Assembly (NCBI RefSeq): GCF_003441615.1
Contig: NZ_CP031842.1
Location: 1,444,501 to 1,508,500 of the forward strand
DNA: 64,000 bases
Source: Dechloromonas sp. HYN0024
GTDB lineage: Bacteria > Pseudomonadota > Gammaproteobacteria > Burkholderiales > Rhodocyclaceae
Direction: 5' to 3'
Part shown: positions 40,999 through 47,858 of the stretch, piece by piece
Layout: the number at the start of each line of letters is the position of its first letter
Numbering within the stretch: the first letter of the stretch is position 1
The notes under the pieces: generated by a model
What the model was told of the DNA's origin: nothing
Database searches by the model: none
What the model saw: only the letters and a program-made list of their open reading frames with translations
Position numbers and translations under genes: made by a program

Positions 40999-41071
40999 AA
41001 ACAGGCCTAAACAGGCCAGCAAAGTCCCGATTTGCCTAGGTACAGCTACGAACTGGCTACACCTAACAGGC
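40999..41071. repeat. Three short direct repeats near attL
   Basis: AAACAGGCC occurs at 40999-41007 and again at 41009-41017, 10 bp apart and so on one face of the helix. A partial copy, TAACAGGC, lies at 41064-41071. Location just inside attL suggests integrase arm sites or Rep/excisionase sites; this is inference. Confidence 0.5.
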
Positions 41072-41108
41072 AACAATCAGCCAAAAACGACACTTACCTT
41101 CGGGAAAA

Positions 41109-41387
41109 GTGCCTAACACAAAAGCCTACAAATTAATCGATGAAATGGAGGCTCGCGCTCGGTTTGATCATTTTTTAGCCTCCCTCCCATCAATTGCGGC
41201 GACCGAAATGGGGAAGCAAGAACTAGCTCGTGGGGAGAAAGACTTCCTGTTTCTCGAAGTCTGAAAAAATGTAGCCAGCGAAACTGACCTGGCACACGTC
41301 GGCGATTTACAAAGTCACCCTGTGAAGGCAACCACAAGGGCGGCATATGAGCAGGCTGGCGAAAAGGTGATGCCTGCGAAGGAATAA
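41109..41387 (+). pseudogene. Small gene with an in-frame TGA, broken or two tiny ORFs
   Basis: A GTG at 41109, preceded by GGGAAAA, opens a frame of 51 codons (PNTKAYKLIDEMEARARFDH...) ending at TGA 41262-41264. The same frame continues with protein-like sequence (TTRAAYEQAGEKVMPAKE) to TAA 41385-41387. One nonsense mutation in a gene of about 92 codons explains this best. It is too short for ordinary gene calling, and I recognise no family. Confidence 0.4.
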
Positions 41388-41389
41388 CC

Positions 41390-41440
41390 ATGAATAGAAA
41401 ATGGGATCAGCATTCTGCACTGGAAGGTAATTATATATAA
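41390..41440 (+). other. 16-codon ORF with a good ribosome site, probably a gene start cut off at the AT-rich segment
   Basis: The ATG follows AAGGA at 6-nt spacing and lies 3 bp after the preceding stop. It encodes MNRKWDQHSALEGNYI and then stops just where the sequence becomes very AT-rich. It looks like the beginning of a longer gene truncated by later insertion of the acyltransferase segment. Confidence 0.35.
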
Positions 41441-41497
41441 CGATCAATCTTTGCCATTTATGAATTACGTTATAGTGTGCCGTTAGATAGACCTTTG

Positions 41498-42627
41498 CTA
41501 TAGGAAATAATTCCTTATTTTAATTTGAATCGGCCTCTCAATATAGATGAATGAAAGACGTCCTACTGCGACCATAAAAAACAAAAATAACACAAGCGCC
41601 AACGGATAATTAAAAAAAGACCTGTCAAGAGAAAATATATCAAAACCAATTATCACCGCAATCTGGATTGGCAAATGCCACAGGTACGTTGAGTACGTCA
41701 AGCTTCCTACAAAAAGAAAGATTTTTTCTGCTTTTACGCACAGCTGTGATGCATCTATCGTTGCTGCAAGCAACACACAAAAACAGAATGCACTAGACAT
41801 CCCTAAATGCATCATTAAGCTATCGAATTTCGCAAAATTTGAGGAGACCAACGGGATCCCATCGAAATACAAATGATTGGTCTTAAGATAAAAAATTGCC
41901 ACTGCGCACGAAGCAACAGCAATAGTCAGATAATTTTTTAATCTTAATGTACAGGCTAAGCCAAAAAACATATACGCTGTCGACCCAGACATAAAATAGA
42001 AAAAACACTGTCCGATTATCCCCGCAATTGGCATTGAAATTAATGCTATGACTGAGAAAAAAGTGATTTTCCTGCGGAGAAATTTCCGTGCCGAGCCGCT
42101 ATTATCCAGAAACACCAGTAAGCTATTTCTTCAACAGATATTGACCATACTGGGCTATTAAATGAATAACCTTTTTCAAACCCCCAATTAGAAGCAAATA
42201 GCAAATGAAGAAAAAAATGATATGCATCATTTATTGCTAGAATCTGGAATTTGCCGGTTGAATACAGACTTCCATATTGAAGGACCGAAATAAATGCAAG
42301 AGTAATAATGTGTAGAGGATATAGCCTTGACATTCTGAATATGAAAAATGTTTTCGCTCCCGTTTTCTTATTTGAATATACATGCGCAAATACAAATCCA
42401 GAAATAACCCAAAAGAACTGAACAGCCCAAGCTCCGTAGTGATAAAAAGGCCAGAGCCATCCATAGAATGGCTGAACATCAAAGTCCCAGACCGGATTTC
42501 CTGTTTCAGGGGAAAAATATGGTTGGACAAAATAAAAGTGGTGATAGTGCCAAACCAGAATAACAAATGCCCCAAGGCCTCGCAGGAAATCAACAGCAGG
42601 AAAGTACTTACATTGTGTATTTTGCAT
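41498..42627 (-). pseudogene. Acyltransferase-3 family membrane protein, split by a -1 frameshift
   Basis: The N-terminal frame (42046-42627) begins FPAVDFLRGLGAFVILVWHY, the acyltransferase-3 signature with its catalytic His. It reaches WSISVEEIAYW before stopping. The C-terminal frame (41498-42115) continues with six or seven transmembrane segments and ends in YIERPIQIKIRN. Adding one T to the T6 run (A6 at 42057-42062 on the plus strand) joins the two frames into about 375 aa. Such proteins O-acylate cell-surface sugars. The DNA is strongly AT-rich and clearly foreign. It could be a pseudogene, a phase-variable gene or a sequencing error. Confidence 0.75.
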
Positions 42628-42668
42628 TGACTAATATCAGTAGATTTTGCGGGCGCTTGCGTGGTTTT

Positions 42669-42693
42669 TTGACTATATTTTGCTGATTATAAT
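42669..42693 (+). promoter_or_regulatory. Candidate promoter for the 310-aa gene
   Basis: A perfect -10 box TATAAT lies at 42688-42693, with TTGACT at 42669-42674. The spacer is only 13 bp, so the -35 match may be accidental. The sequence ATTATAAT is self-complementary and could also serve the divergent acyltransferase gene. Confidence 0.35.
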
Positions 42694-42761
42694 CCATCAA
42701 GACTTTGTTGCCTGAATGTCGGGGTTGGGTACATAACGAAAATGGCACAATAATTCACTCT

Positions 42762-43694
42762 ATGTTCCAACCGCTATCCATACCTCGCCGCCTCATAGAT
42801 AAGCTCATTCGAAAAATGACGCCACTCATCACCGAGACGGTTGCGTTATTCAAAGCAAATGCTGACCCGGATGGCTTGACGCCGAAGCTGAAGGAGTGGA
42901 ACAGCCGCTATGAGGTGGGAGGCTGGGCCAGCGCCTATGAAGAGTTCGGTAATTTCCTGCTGATACACTTGTCAGCATTACCCGTTTATGGAAATCCACT
43001 CGAGAGCCTTGCGCCACTCCTGGTCGTCAAAACGCTGAATGACCTCCAAGATTGGGCTGATCAAACCTGGCAAATCCTTGATCAGGTATTGGACGATGAC
43101 AGTGACGACGCCATTGATGCTGCGACAATGGGATTACCTGAGCTGATCCCAGGTATCACCGTCGATGACGACAGCAAGCCAATTTCTCGCCAAGCTTTAT
43201 TTATCACCGTAGCACTGATAGTTGTCTTCAACCACTTCGCGTGCATGGTGCACCGTAAATCCCTTTTCCAACTGGTGGCAGAAGCCAAAGCGGGTGACGA
43301 TGAGTCGCTGCTGAAAGCCATCCAGATCGACAAGCAATGCTTGGCCGATATTCCGTATTTCCAGGAGCGTCTGATCCAGGCGGCGATTGCCGGGGAAGAC
43401 AACTTCGTGCGCCGACTGATGCAATATCGCAAGAAGCCTGCCTTTCAAACGGGAACAGCGCTGCAGCCGTTATATCTGGTTCTCAGCCTACTGGACGGCA
43501 TGGGGTTACTCGATGCCTATCTGGAAGACTTCGAGCGGTTTGCTGATCTCTGCCAGGAACTTGGTATCTATGGACCAGATAACGACGCATGTGACACAGA
43601 GAGCCTCGCCAAAACAGTGCGCCGATTTAAGGCGAAATACCGCTCTCTTGCGCCATCTCAAAAAATTGCATGGGTGATCAAGGACACGGTTTAG
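42762..43694 (+). CDS. Element-borne helical protein of unknown function
   Basis: The protein is 310 aa from the ATG at 42762. A TTG at 42705 and an ATG 18 codons further in (MTPLITETVALFKANADPDG) are alternatives; none has a strong Shine-Dalgarno sequence. It is predicted by eye to be almost all helical, acidic in the middle (DQVLDDDSDDAID), with no signal peptide and one moderately hydrophobic stretch (ALFITVALIVVFNHF). I know no family for it. It lies between the acyltransferase and rep and is the main candidate for element-specific function, such as replication control, exclusion or defence. Confidence 0.65.
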   Translation: MFQPLSIPRRLIDKLIRKMTPLITETVALFKANADPDGLTPKLKEWNSRYEVGGWASAYEEFGNFLLIHLSALPVYGNPLESLAPLLVVKTLNDLQDWADQTWQILDQVLDDDSDDAIDAATMGLPELIPGITVDDDSKPISRQALFITVALIVVFNHFACMVHRKSLFQLVAEAKAGDDESLLKAIQIDKQCLADIPYFQERLIQAAIAGEDNFVRRLMQYRKKPAFQTGTALQPLYLVLSLLDGMGLLDAYLEDFERFADLCQELGIYGPDNDACDTESLAKTVRRFKAKYRSLAPSQKIAWVIKDTV

Positions 43695-43741
43695 GCGAAA
43701 CCCGGTCCGTGCCTCACCGCTAGGTCGTGCTTAATAGTTCG

Positions 43742-43775
43742 GGCTGCCCATTTATTTGGACGGTCCAGGGCAGCC
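43742..43775. promoter_or_regulatory. Nested inverted repeats ahead of rep, candidate nick site or regulator
   Basis: GGCTGCCC (43742-43749) pairs with GGGCAGCC (43768-43775). The loop contains the 11-bp palindrome TGGACGGTCCA (43757-43767). Rolling-circle origins often have this kind of cruciform, with the nick in a loop near the Rep gene. A transcription attenuator is the other reading; no T-run follows. Confidence 0.5.
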
Positions 43776-43777
43776 GT

Positions 43778-43798
43778 CCTCCATCTGCTTTTTGGAGG
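43778..43798 (+). promoter_or_regulatory. Hairpin that can hide the rep Shine-Dalgarno sequence
   Basis: CCTCCA (43778-43783) is complementary to TGGAGG (43793-43798) with a 9-nt loop. The second arm contains GGAGG, the ribosome site 5 nt before the rep ATG at 43804. Forming the hairpin would block translation, a normal way for RCR plasmids to limit Rep. Confidence 0.5.
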
Positions 43799-43803
43799 CA
43801 TGT

Positions 43804-44694
43804 ATGCACGAATCAAAGAAGAAATCGACCTCCCTCGGGCTGGCCGCGCGGATTGCCGCGCCAGCGGCAACCGCACGGCCAAACGAGGGAGGAAACGCGG
43901 TGCTTGAAGCGGGAACGCCGGCGATTGGAGCGGGAGGCGGCGAAGCCGCCGTTAGACTTGAAAAGAGGACACATCTCGACGAAGCCACCTATCGGATCAA
44001 GTTGCGCAATTACGGCAACGGTCTTGCAGAAATTGGTTGGTCATTCATTCCAGCATTGCCTCATTCAAAGGCATTGCGCGGCACTTCCGAAAAGCGCGAA
44101 GAAAACGTCGACCGTTCGGCTCGTCGTGCCAAATCTCGGTTACGTCATTTGATCCTGGCTACGAGAGCCAATCACCTTCTAACCATGACCTACCGGGCCA
44201 ACGTAACTGATTTCAATCAGGCCACCATCGACCTGGCGAAATTCGTTAGAAAGATCAAAACAAAGCTCCCCGGCTGGGTCTATGTTGGCGTTGCGGAACG
44301 CCAAGAGCGTGGGGCCTGGCATTGGCATCTTGCAGTCTGTGGTCGTCAGGATGTTGATCTGCTACGTGTTTGTTGGCTTGAAGTCGTTGGCGAAGGAAAC
44401 ATCGACGTAAGCGCACCTAAGGGTAAGAGTAGATTTCGGGAGCTCGCCCTTGTGAAGTACCTCGGCAAGTACTTAGCAAAGGGGTTCAGCTCCACAGATC
44501 GAAACCTTAACGCCCGTCGCTTTCGGGCCTCATTAGGTATCGAGGTTCCTATTGAGTTCCTGACAGTACCCAAAGATCAACACGGCAATATTACCGGCTT
44601 CGCCTTGAGCAGCCTTCACCAGGCAACGGGATCAATTGGCTTTGTCTGGAACGCCGACGATAAAACGGCGGGCTGGGCCTGCTCCTGGAAGTAA
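43804..44694 (+). CDS. HUH-type rolling-circle replication initiator
   Basis: The 296-aa protein has the three Rep landmarks in order. Motif 1 is LLTMTYR near 125-131. The metal-binding HUH motif is HWH at 173-175 in RGAWHWHLAV. The tyrosine motif is VKYLGKYLAK, with Y219 and Y223. The first 50 residues are a low-complexity Ala/Gly-rich segment. It should nick one strand at the origin and stay bound through tyrosine. Such Reps occur in filamentous and micro-phages and RCR plasmids. The ATG at 43804 has a perfect GGAGG; an open frame runs 48 bp further upstream. Confidence 0.82.
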   Translation: MHESKKKSTSLGLAARIAAPAATARPNEGGNAVLEAGTPAIGAGGGEAAVRLEKRTHLDEATYRIKLRNYGNGLAEIGWSFIPALPHSKALRGTSEKREENVDRSARRAKSRLRHLILATRANHLLTMTYRANVTDFNQATIDLAKFVRKIKTKLPGWVYVGVAERQERGAWHWHLAVCGRQDVDLLRVCWLEVVGEGNIDVSAPKGKSRFRELALVKYLGKYLAKGFSSTDRNLNARRFRASLGIEVPIEFLTVPKDQHGNITGFALSSLHQATGSIGFVWNADDKTAGWACSWK

Positions 44695-44698
44695 TCCC

Positions 44699-45025
44699 AT
44701 GGACACGCTCACCCTGCAACAGGCTGCCGCCTTCCTGAAGATTCATCCGGTCACTCTGCAAGAGAAAGCCAGGGCTGGTGAGATTCCCGGCGCCAAGATC
44801 GGTAAATGCTGGGTCTTTCTGGAAATTGACCTGATCGAGCACATCCGGTCACAATACCGGCGGCGAGCGTTGCAGGGTGCGCATGAAAGGAACATCACAT
44901 GTCACTCTTCAAACGCAAAGACTCGTCCTGCTGGTGGGTCAAAATCATCATCGACGGACGAAAGATACAACGCAGTACTGGGACTGACGACAAAATCAAA
45001 GCCCAGGAATTCCACGACCGGCTAA
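44699..45025 (+). CDS. Helix-turn-helix (excisionase-like) DNA-binding protein
   Basis: The protein starts MDTLTLQQAAAFLKIHPVTL and has the compact winged HTH of MerR/Xis type (about residues 4-55, including GKCWVFLEIDLIEHI). The remaining 50 residues have poor coding character and overlap the integrase start by 127 bp in another frame; a nearby product end may be accidental. It begins 4 bp after the rep stop. Given its place next to an integrase it probably directs excision or represses rep/int. Confidence 0.78.
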   Translation: MDTLTLQQAAAFLKIHPVTLQEKARAGEIPGAKIGKCWVFLEIDLIEHIRSQYRRRALQGAHERNITCHSSNAKTRPAGGSKSSSTDERYNAVLGLTTKSKPRNSTTG

Positions 45026-45915
45026 AAGCCCAGATGTGGGAACAGAATCGTCTGGGGGTCAAAGCTCGGCGATCCTGGAAGGAAGCGGTAGTTCGTTGGC
45101 TGGAGGAAACTTCGGAGAAGGCCACGCACCAGGAGGACAAGCGCAAGCTGAATTGGCTTGATACTTACCTCGGGGCGCTGATGTTGGATGAGATCACCCT
45201 GGATGTGATCGACACCATCAGATCGGCCAAACTCAAGGAAGCGGCCAAGGCGACGACCAACCGTTATTTGGCACTGACGCGCTCCATCCTGCTCCGTTCC
45301 AGGGATGAATGGGAATGGATCGACAAGGTGCCAAAGATTAGGCTCTTTAAAGAATCTGCAAGCCGTGAACGTTCTCTAACCCGAGAGCAGGCGGGGCGTC
45401 TATTGGATGAGTTACCGGAACACCAGCGCGATGTTGTTTTATTCGCTTTGGCGACTGGACTCAGGCAAAGCAATGTCCTCCAGCTCGAATGGTCACAGAT
45501 CAACCTGGAACAGCGCCATGCATGGATTCATGCCTGGCAGTCGAAGAACCGGCGACCGATTTCCATTCCGTTGAATGAGGCAGCCTATGCGGTCCTTCTT
45601 CGACAGAAGGGGAAACACCTAGAGCGCGTTTTTACGTTTCAGGGAAGGCCGTTGAACACCGCCAACACGCGTGCCTGGAGAAAGGCGCTGAAACGGGCGG
45701 GGATCGATAACTTCCGTTGGCATGATCTGAGGCATACCTGGGCAACGTGGCAACGACAGGCGGGAACACCGACTCATGAGTTACAGCGCTTGGGTGGGTG
45801 GCGAACTGGGGCAATGGTGGAGCGTTATGCTCATCTGGCTCCGGAACACCTCGCCGAAGCTGCCTCACGACTGAATTCCGTGCTCCTTGGCTACGATTCA
45901 GCTACGGTCGCCTAG
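44899..45915 (+). CDS. Tyrosine recombinase / phage-type integrase
   Basis: The 338-aa integrase has an arm-binding N-terminus, a core-binding SAM-like domain (about 60-150) and a catalytic domain with R189 (ATGLRQSN), H275-x-x-R278 (WHDLRHTW), W301 and nucleophile Y310 (MVERYAHL). All catalytic residues are present. It reads towards the tRNA-Asn gene and ends 47 bp before attR. It should recombine attP with the tRNA-Asn 3' end. GC content and codon use are lower than the flanking host genes. Confidence 0.93.
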   Translation: MSLFKRKDSSCWWVKIIIDGRKIQRSTGTDDKIKAQEFHDRLKAQMWEQNRLGVKARRSWKEAVVRWLEETSEKATHQEDKRKLNWLDTYLGALMLDEITLDVIDTIRSAKLKEAAKATTNRYLALTRSILLRSRDEWEWIDKVPKIRLFKESASRERSLTREQAGRLLDELPEHQRDVVLFALATGLRQSNVLQLEWSQINLEQRHAWIHAWQSKNRRPISIPLNEAAYAVLLRQKGKHLERVFTFQGRPLNTANTRAWRKALKRAGIDNFRWHDLRHTWATWQRQAGTPTHELQRLGGWRTGAMVERYAHLAPEHLAEAASRLNSVLLGYDSATVA

Positions 45916-45925
45916 AAAAGCAAAA

Positions 45926-45947
45926 AGCCCAGTCCGAAAACTGGGCT
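45926..45947. terminator. Terminator supplied by the element beside the tRNA
   Basis: AGCCCAGT pairs with ACTGGGCT around a 6-nt loop. Read on the minus strand it is followed by TTTTTGCTTTT, so it ends the tRNA-Asn transcript. The integrase gene also ends here, but with few Ts on the plus strand. It replaces the host terminator displaced to 40853-40879. Confidence 0.8.
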
Positions 45948-45962
45948 AAGTGCTTAATTCTA

Positions 45963-46007
45963 TGGCTCCCCGACCTGGGCTCGAACCAGGGACCTACGGA
46001 TTAACAG
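45963..46007. repeat. attR: 45-bp repeat forming the 3' part of the intact tRNA-Asn
   Basis: This is identical to 40893-40937. The element brought this copy and so restored the tRNA 3' half after insertion. The next bases (46008 on) are host tRNA sequence not found at attL. Confidence 0.95.
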
Positions 46008-46038
46008 TCCGGCGCTCTACCGACTGAGCTATCGAGGA
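45963..46038 (-). tRNA. tRNA-Asn (anticodon GUU)
   Basis: The 76-nt gene reads TCCTCGATAGCTCAGTCGGT at its 5' end and closes GGGGAGCCA with an encoded CCA. The 7-bp acceptor stem TCCTCGA/TCGGGGA forms with one T-G pair. The anticodon loop CTGTTAA gives GTT. It is the insertion site of the element and remains intact, its 3' half being supplied by attR. Confidence 0.97.
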
Positions 46039-46115
46039 ACAGAGAGGCGCATTATAGTAGTAGAATCCCCTCTGGTCAAGCATCTTGTGGTTTTTTGAGA
46101 AGAATTAACAGGCTT

Positions 46116-47807
46116 ATGGATTCCAGTTTGGTTTATGCAAAAACGCCGATTGGCGACGAGGCTGTTCGCCAGAGTACCCGGGTCGTACAGCGGAATCTGC
46201 GCATGGTCCTGGTGCAAATCGACGGCAATACGAGCGTAGAGGATTTGACCGCGAAAATCGGCAATACCCGGCTCGTGGAATCGGCTTTGCGCGAGCTCGA
46301 AGAGGGCGGCTACATCGTGCCCCTGGCTGATGCACCCTCGGCCTGGGAGAAGGCGGCCCAGCTGGTCAAGTCCGTGCCCGACAAGTCACCGGCTTCGATC
46401 CGCCCGATGTCGCGTTTTTCCGGTTTTGGTCGGCAATCGTCGGCAGCTCAGGAACCGAAGAGAAACGATAGCGTTACCAGCAATTTTTCATCCTTCGGCA
46501 AGCCGATTCTTCCCGCATCGTCTAAGCAAGGTGGCGAGACGGCGCGACCGACTCCCCAGCTGGCCGAGCCAGAAGAGTCGACGTACCAGCCGGGGCGGTC
46601 GACCGGCAGCAAGGTCCTATGGGCGCTGGCTGTGGTCTTTGGTCTGCTGGTCGCCACCATGGTTTTCTACCCTTACGCGCAATTCAAGCCAGCCCTTGAG
46701 GCTACGGCTTCGCGGATGCTCAATACACCGGTCAGAATTGATCATGTCGGTGTCTCGTTTCTACCAGCACCTATGCTGAAGCTGGCCGGAGTTCACCTTG
46801 GCAGTGCGGGCGATGGCGAAATTGCCGAGATTCGGGTTGCGGCTCCGCTTTCCCTGCTCGGTGGTGCCCCGCATCGGGTCGCCAGGATAGAGGTTTCCGG
46901 GGCCAACCTTACCGCCAATCGCCTCGTTTCCCTGCCAATGCTCAAGGGTGAAAAGGCGGGTGGGCAAGATCTGCTTGTCGGGAAATTAGTGTTTGATCAT
47001 TTCCGGCTCAAGCTGAACGATGGGCTGGCATTTGATGATCTTTTCGGGGACATCGCTTTTCGTCCTGACGGGGTCGTGGAAAAGGCCACGCTGGAGACGG
47101 CTGATCGCAGCCTGCTGGTCAATGCCCTCCCGAGCAGTCAGGGGCTGGTTTTGAATATCGAAGGACGGGCCTGGACACCGGCCGGAACAACGGTTTCCTT
47201 TGCTTCGCTGCAAGCCAAGGGGCTGTTGCTGAAAGACAAGCTGCTTATCCAGAATATTGATACCACTTTCCTCGGTGGCATTCTGCACGGCAACTGGCTA
47301 CTCGACTGGAGTGCCGGCCTGGCGATGGCCGGCGAAGGCAACTTCAGCGGGCTGGATACCCGGAAGGTCGGCGCGGCTTTTGTCCCGTCCTTGAAAATCG
47401 ATGGCGAAATAAGCGGCACCTTGCGCCTGCGTGCCAGCGGTCGTGATTGGGCCGGCCTGTGGGCCAATCTCGAAGCGACGCTGGGAACGGAAATTACCCG
47501 TGGCGCGTTTCATGGTGTCGATCTGGGCGAAGCTGTCCGGCGCAGTGGTGTCTCCGACGTGCGGGCCGGTGTGACACGCTTTGACAAGCTGCGGTCAACG
47601 ATCAGTGTGACACCGACGCAAGTGGTCGGGCGTGATGTCAGGATGGATGGCGGCATGGTGACGGCGGTCGGTCAGTTTACGGCCGGGCGTAACGGTGAGG
47701 TCGAGAGCAGCATGTCAGTCACCATGCAAACATCCGTATCGAGCCAGAATGGCGCGGTTCGTATTGTGGGTGTGTTGCCGAATCTGACCGCCACTTCGCG
47801 GAAATGA
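46116..47807 (+). CDS. AsmA-like membrane-anchored protein with an extra N-terminal domain
   Basis: The protein is 563 aa from the ATG at 46116. Residues 1-85 form a soluble region with a winged-helix-like pattern (VVQRNLRMVLVQIDGNTSVEDL, then LRELEEGGYIVPL). A low-complexity linker follows, then one transmembrane helix near 175-197, then a periplasmic AsmA-like part (VGVSFLPAPMLKLAGVHL, GTLRLRASGRDW). AsmA proteins bridge the envelope and are linked to phospholipid transport. The cytoplasmic domain is unusual for the family. Confidence 0.7.
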   Translation: MDSSLVYAKTPIGDEAVRQSTRVVQRNLRMVLVQIDGNTSVEDLTAKIGNTRLVESALRELEEGGYIVPLADAPSAWEKAAQLVKSVPDKSPASIRPMSRFSGFGRQSSAAQEPKRNDSVTSNFSSFGKPILPASSKQGGETARPTPQLAEPEESTYQPGRSTGSKVLWALAVVFGLLVATMVFYPYAQFKPALEATASRMLNTPVRIDHVGVSFLPAPMLKLAGVHLGSAGDGEIAEIRVAAPLSLLGGAPHRVARIEVSGANLTANRLVSLPMLKGEKAGGQDLLVGKLVFDHFRLKLNDGLAFDDLFGDIAFRPDGVVEKATLETADRSLLVNALPSSQGLVLNIEGRAWTPAGTTVSFASLQAKGLLLKDKLLIQNIDTTFLGGILHGNWLLDWSAGLAMAGEGNFSGLDTRKVGAAFVPSLKIDGEISGTLRLRASGRDWAGLWANLEATLGTEITRGAFHGVDLGEAVRRSGVSDVRAGVTRFDKLRSTISVTPTQVVGRDVRMDGGMVTAVGQFTAGRNGEVESSMSVTMQTSVSSQNGAVRIVGVLPNLTATSRK

Positions 47808-47811
47808 AAAA

Positions 47812-47833
47812 GGGCGGAACCAAAGTTCCGCCC
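47812..47833. terminator. Terminator between the AsmA-like gene and the aminotransferase
   Basis: GGGCGGAAC and GTTCCGCCC form a perfect 9-bp stem with loop CAAA. A T5 run follows on the minus strand, so it mainly serves the aminotransferase gene. Confidence 0.88.
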
Positions 47834-47858
47834 CTGCTGTTTCTCAAAGCCCGATCGA

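Larger units (their letters stand above)
40893..46007. mobile_element. Integrative element in tRNA-Asn, about 5.07 kb, with rolling-circle Rep and tyrosine integrase
   Basis: Two identical 45-bp tRNA-Asn 3' segments flank the region, and a tyrosine integrase lies next to the right copy. Inside are, from left: three short direct repeats, a broken small gene, an AT-rich frameshifted acyltransferase (minus), an unknown 310-aa protein, a HUH-type Rep, a helix-turn-helix protein and the integrase. Base composition falls clearly below the GC-rich flanks and is very AT-rich at 41430-42700. No capsid, secretion, relaxase or portal gene is seen. It could be an integrated RCR plasmid, a phage satellite or a filamentous-phage relative that has lost its structural genes. 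Confidence 0.9.

Noticed and set aside
41113..41391. 92-codon frame on the minus strand inside the element
   Set aside because: The plus strand has better ribosome sites and protein-like sequence here, and the minus frame looks random.
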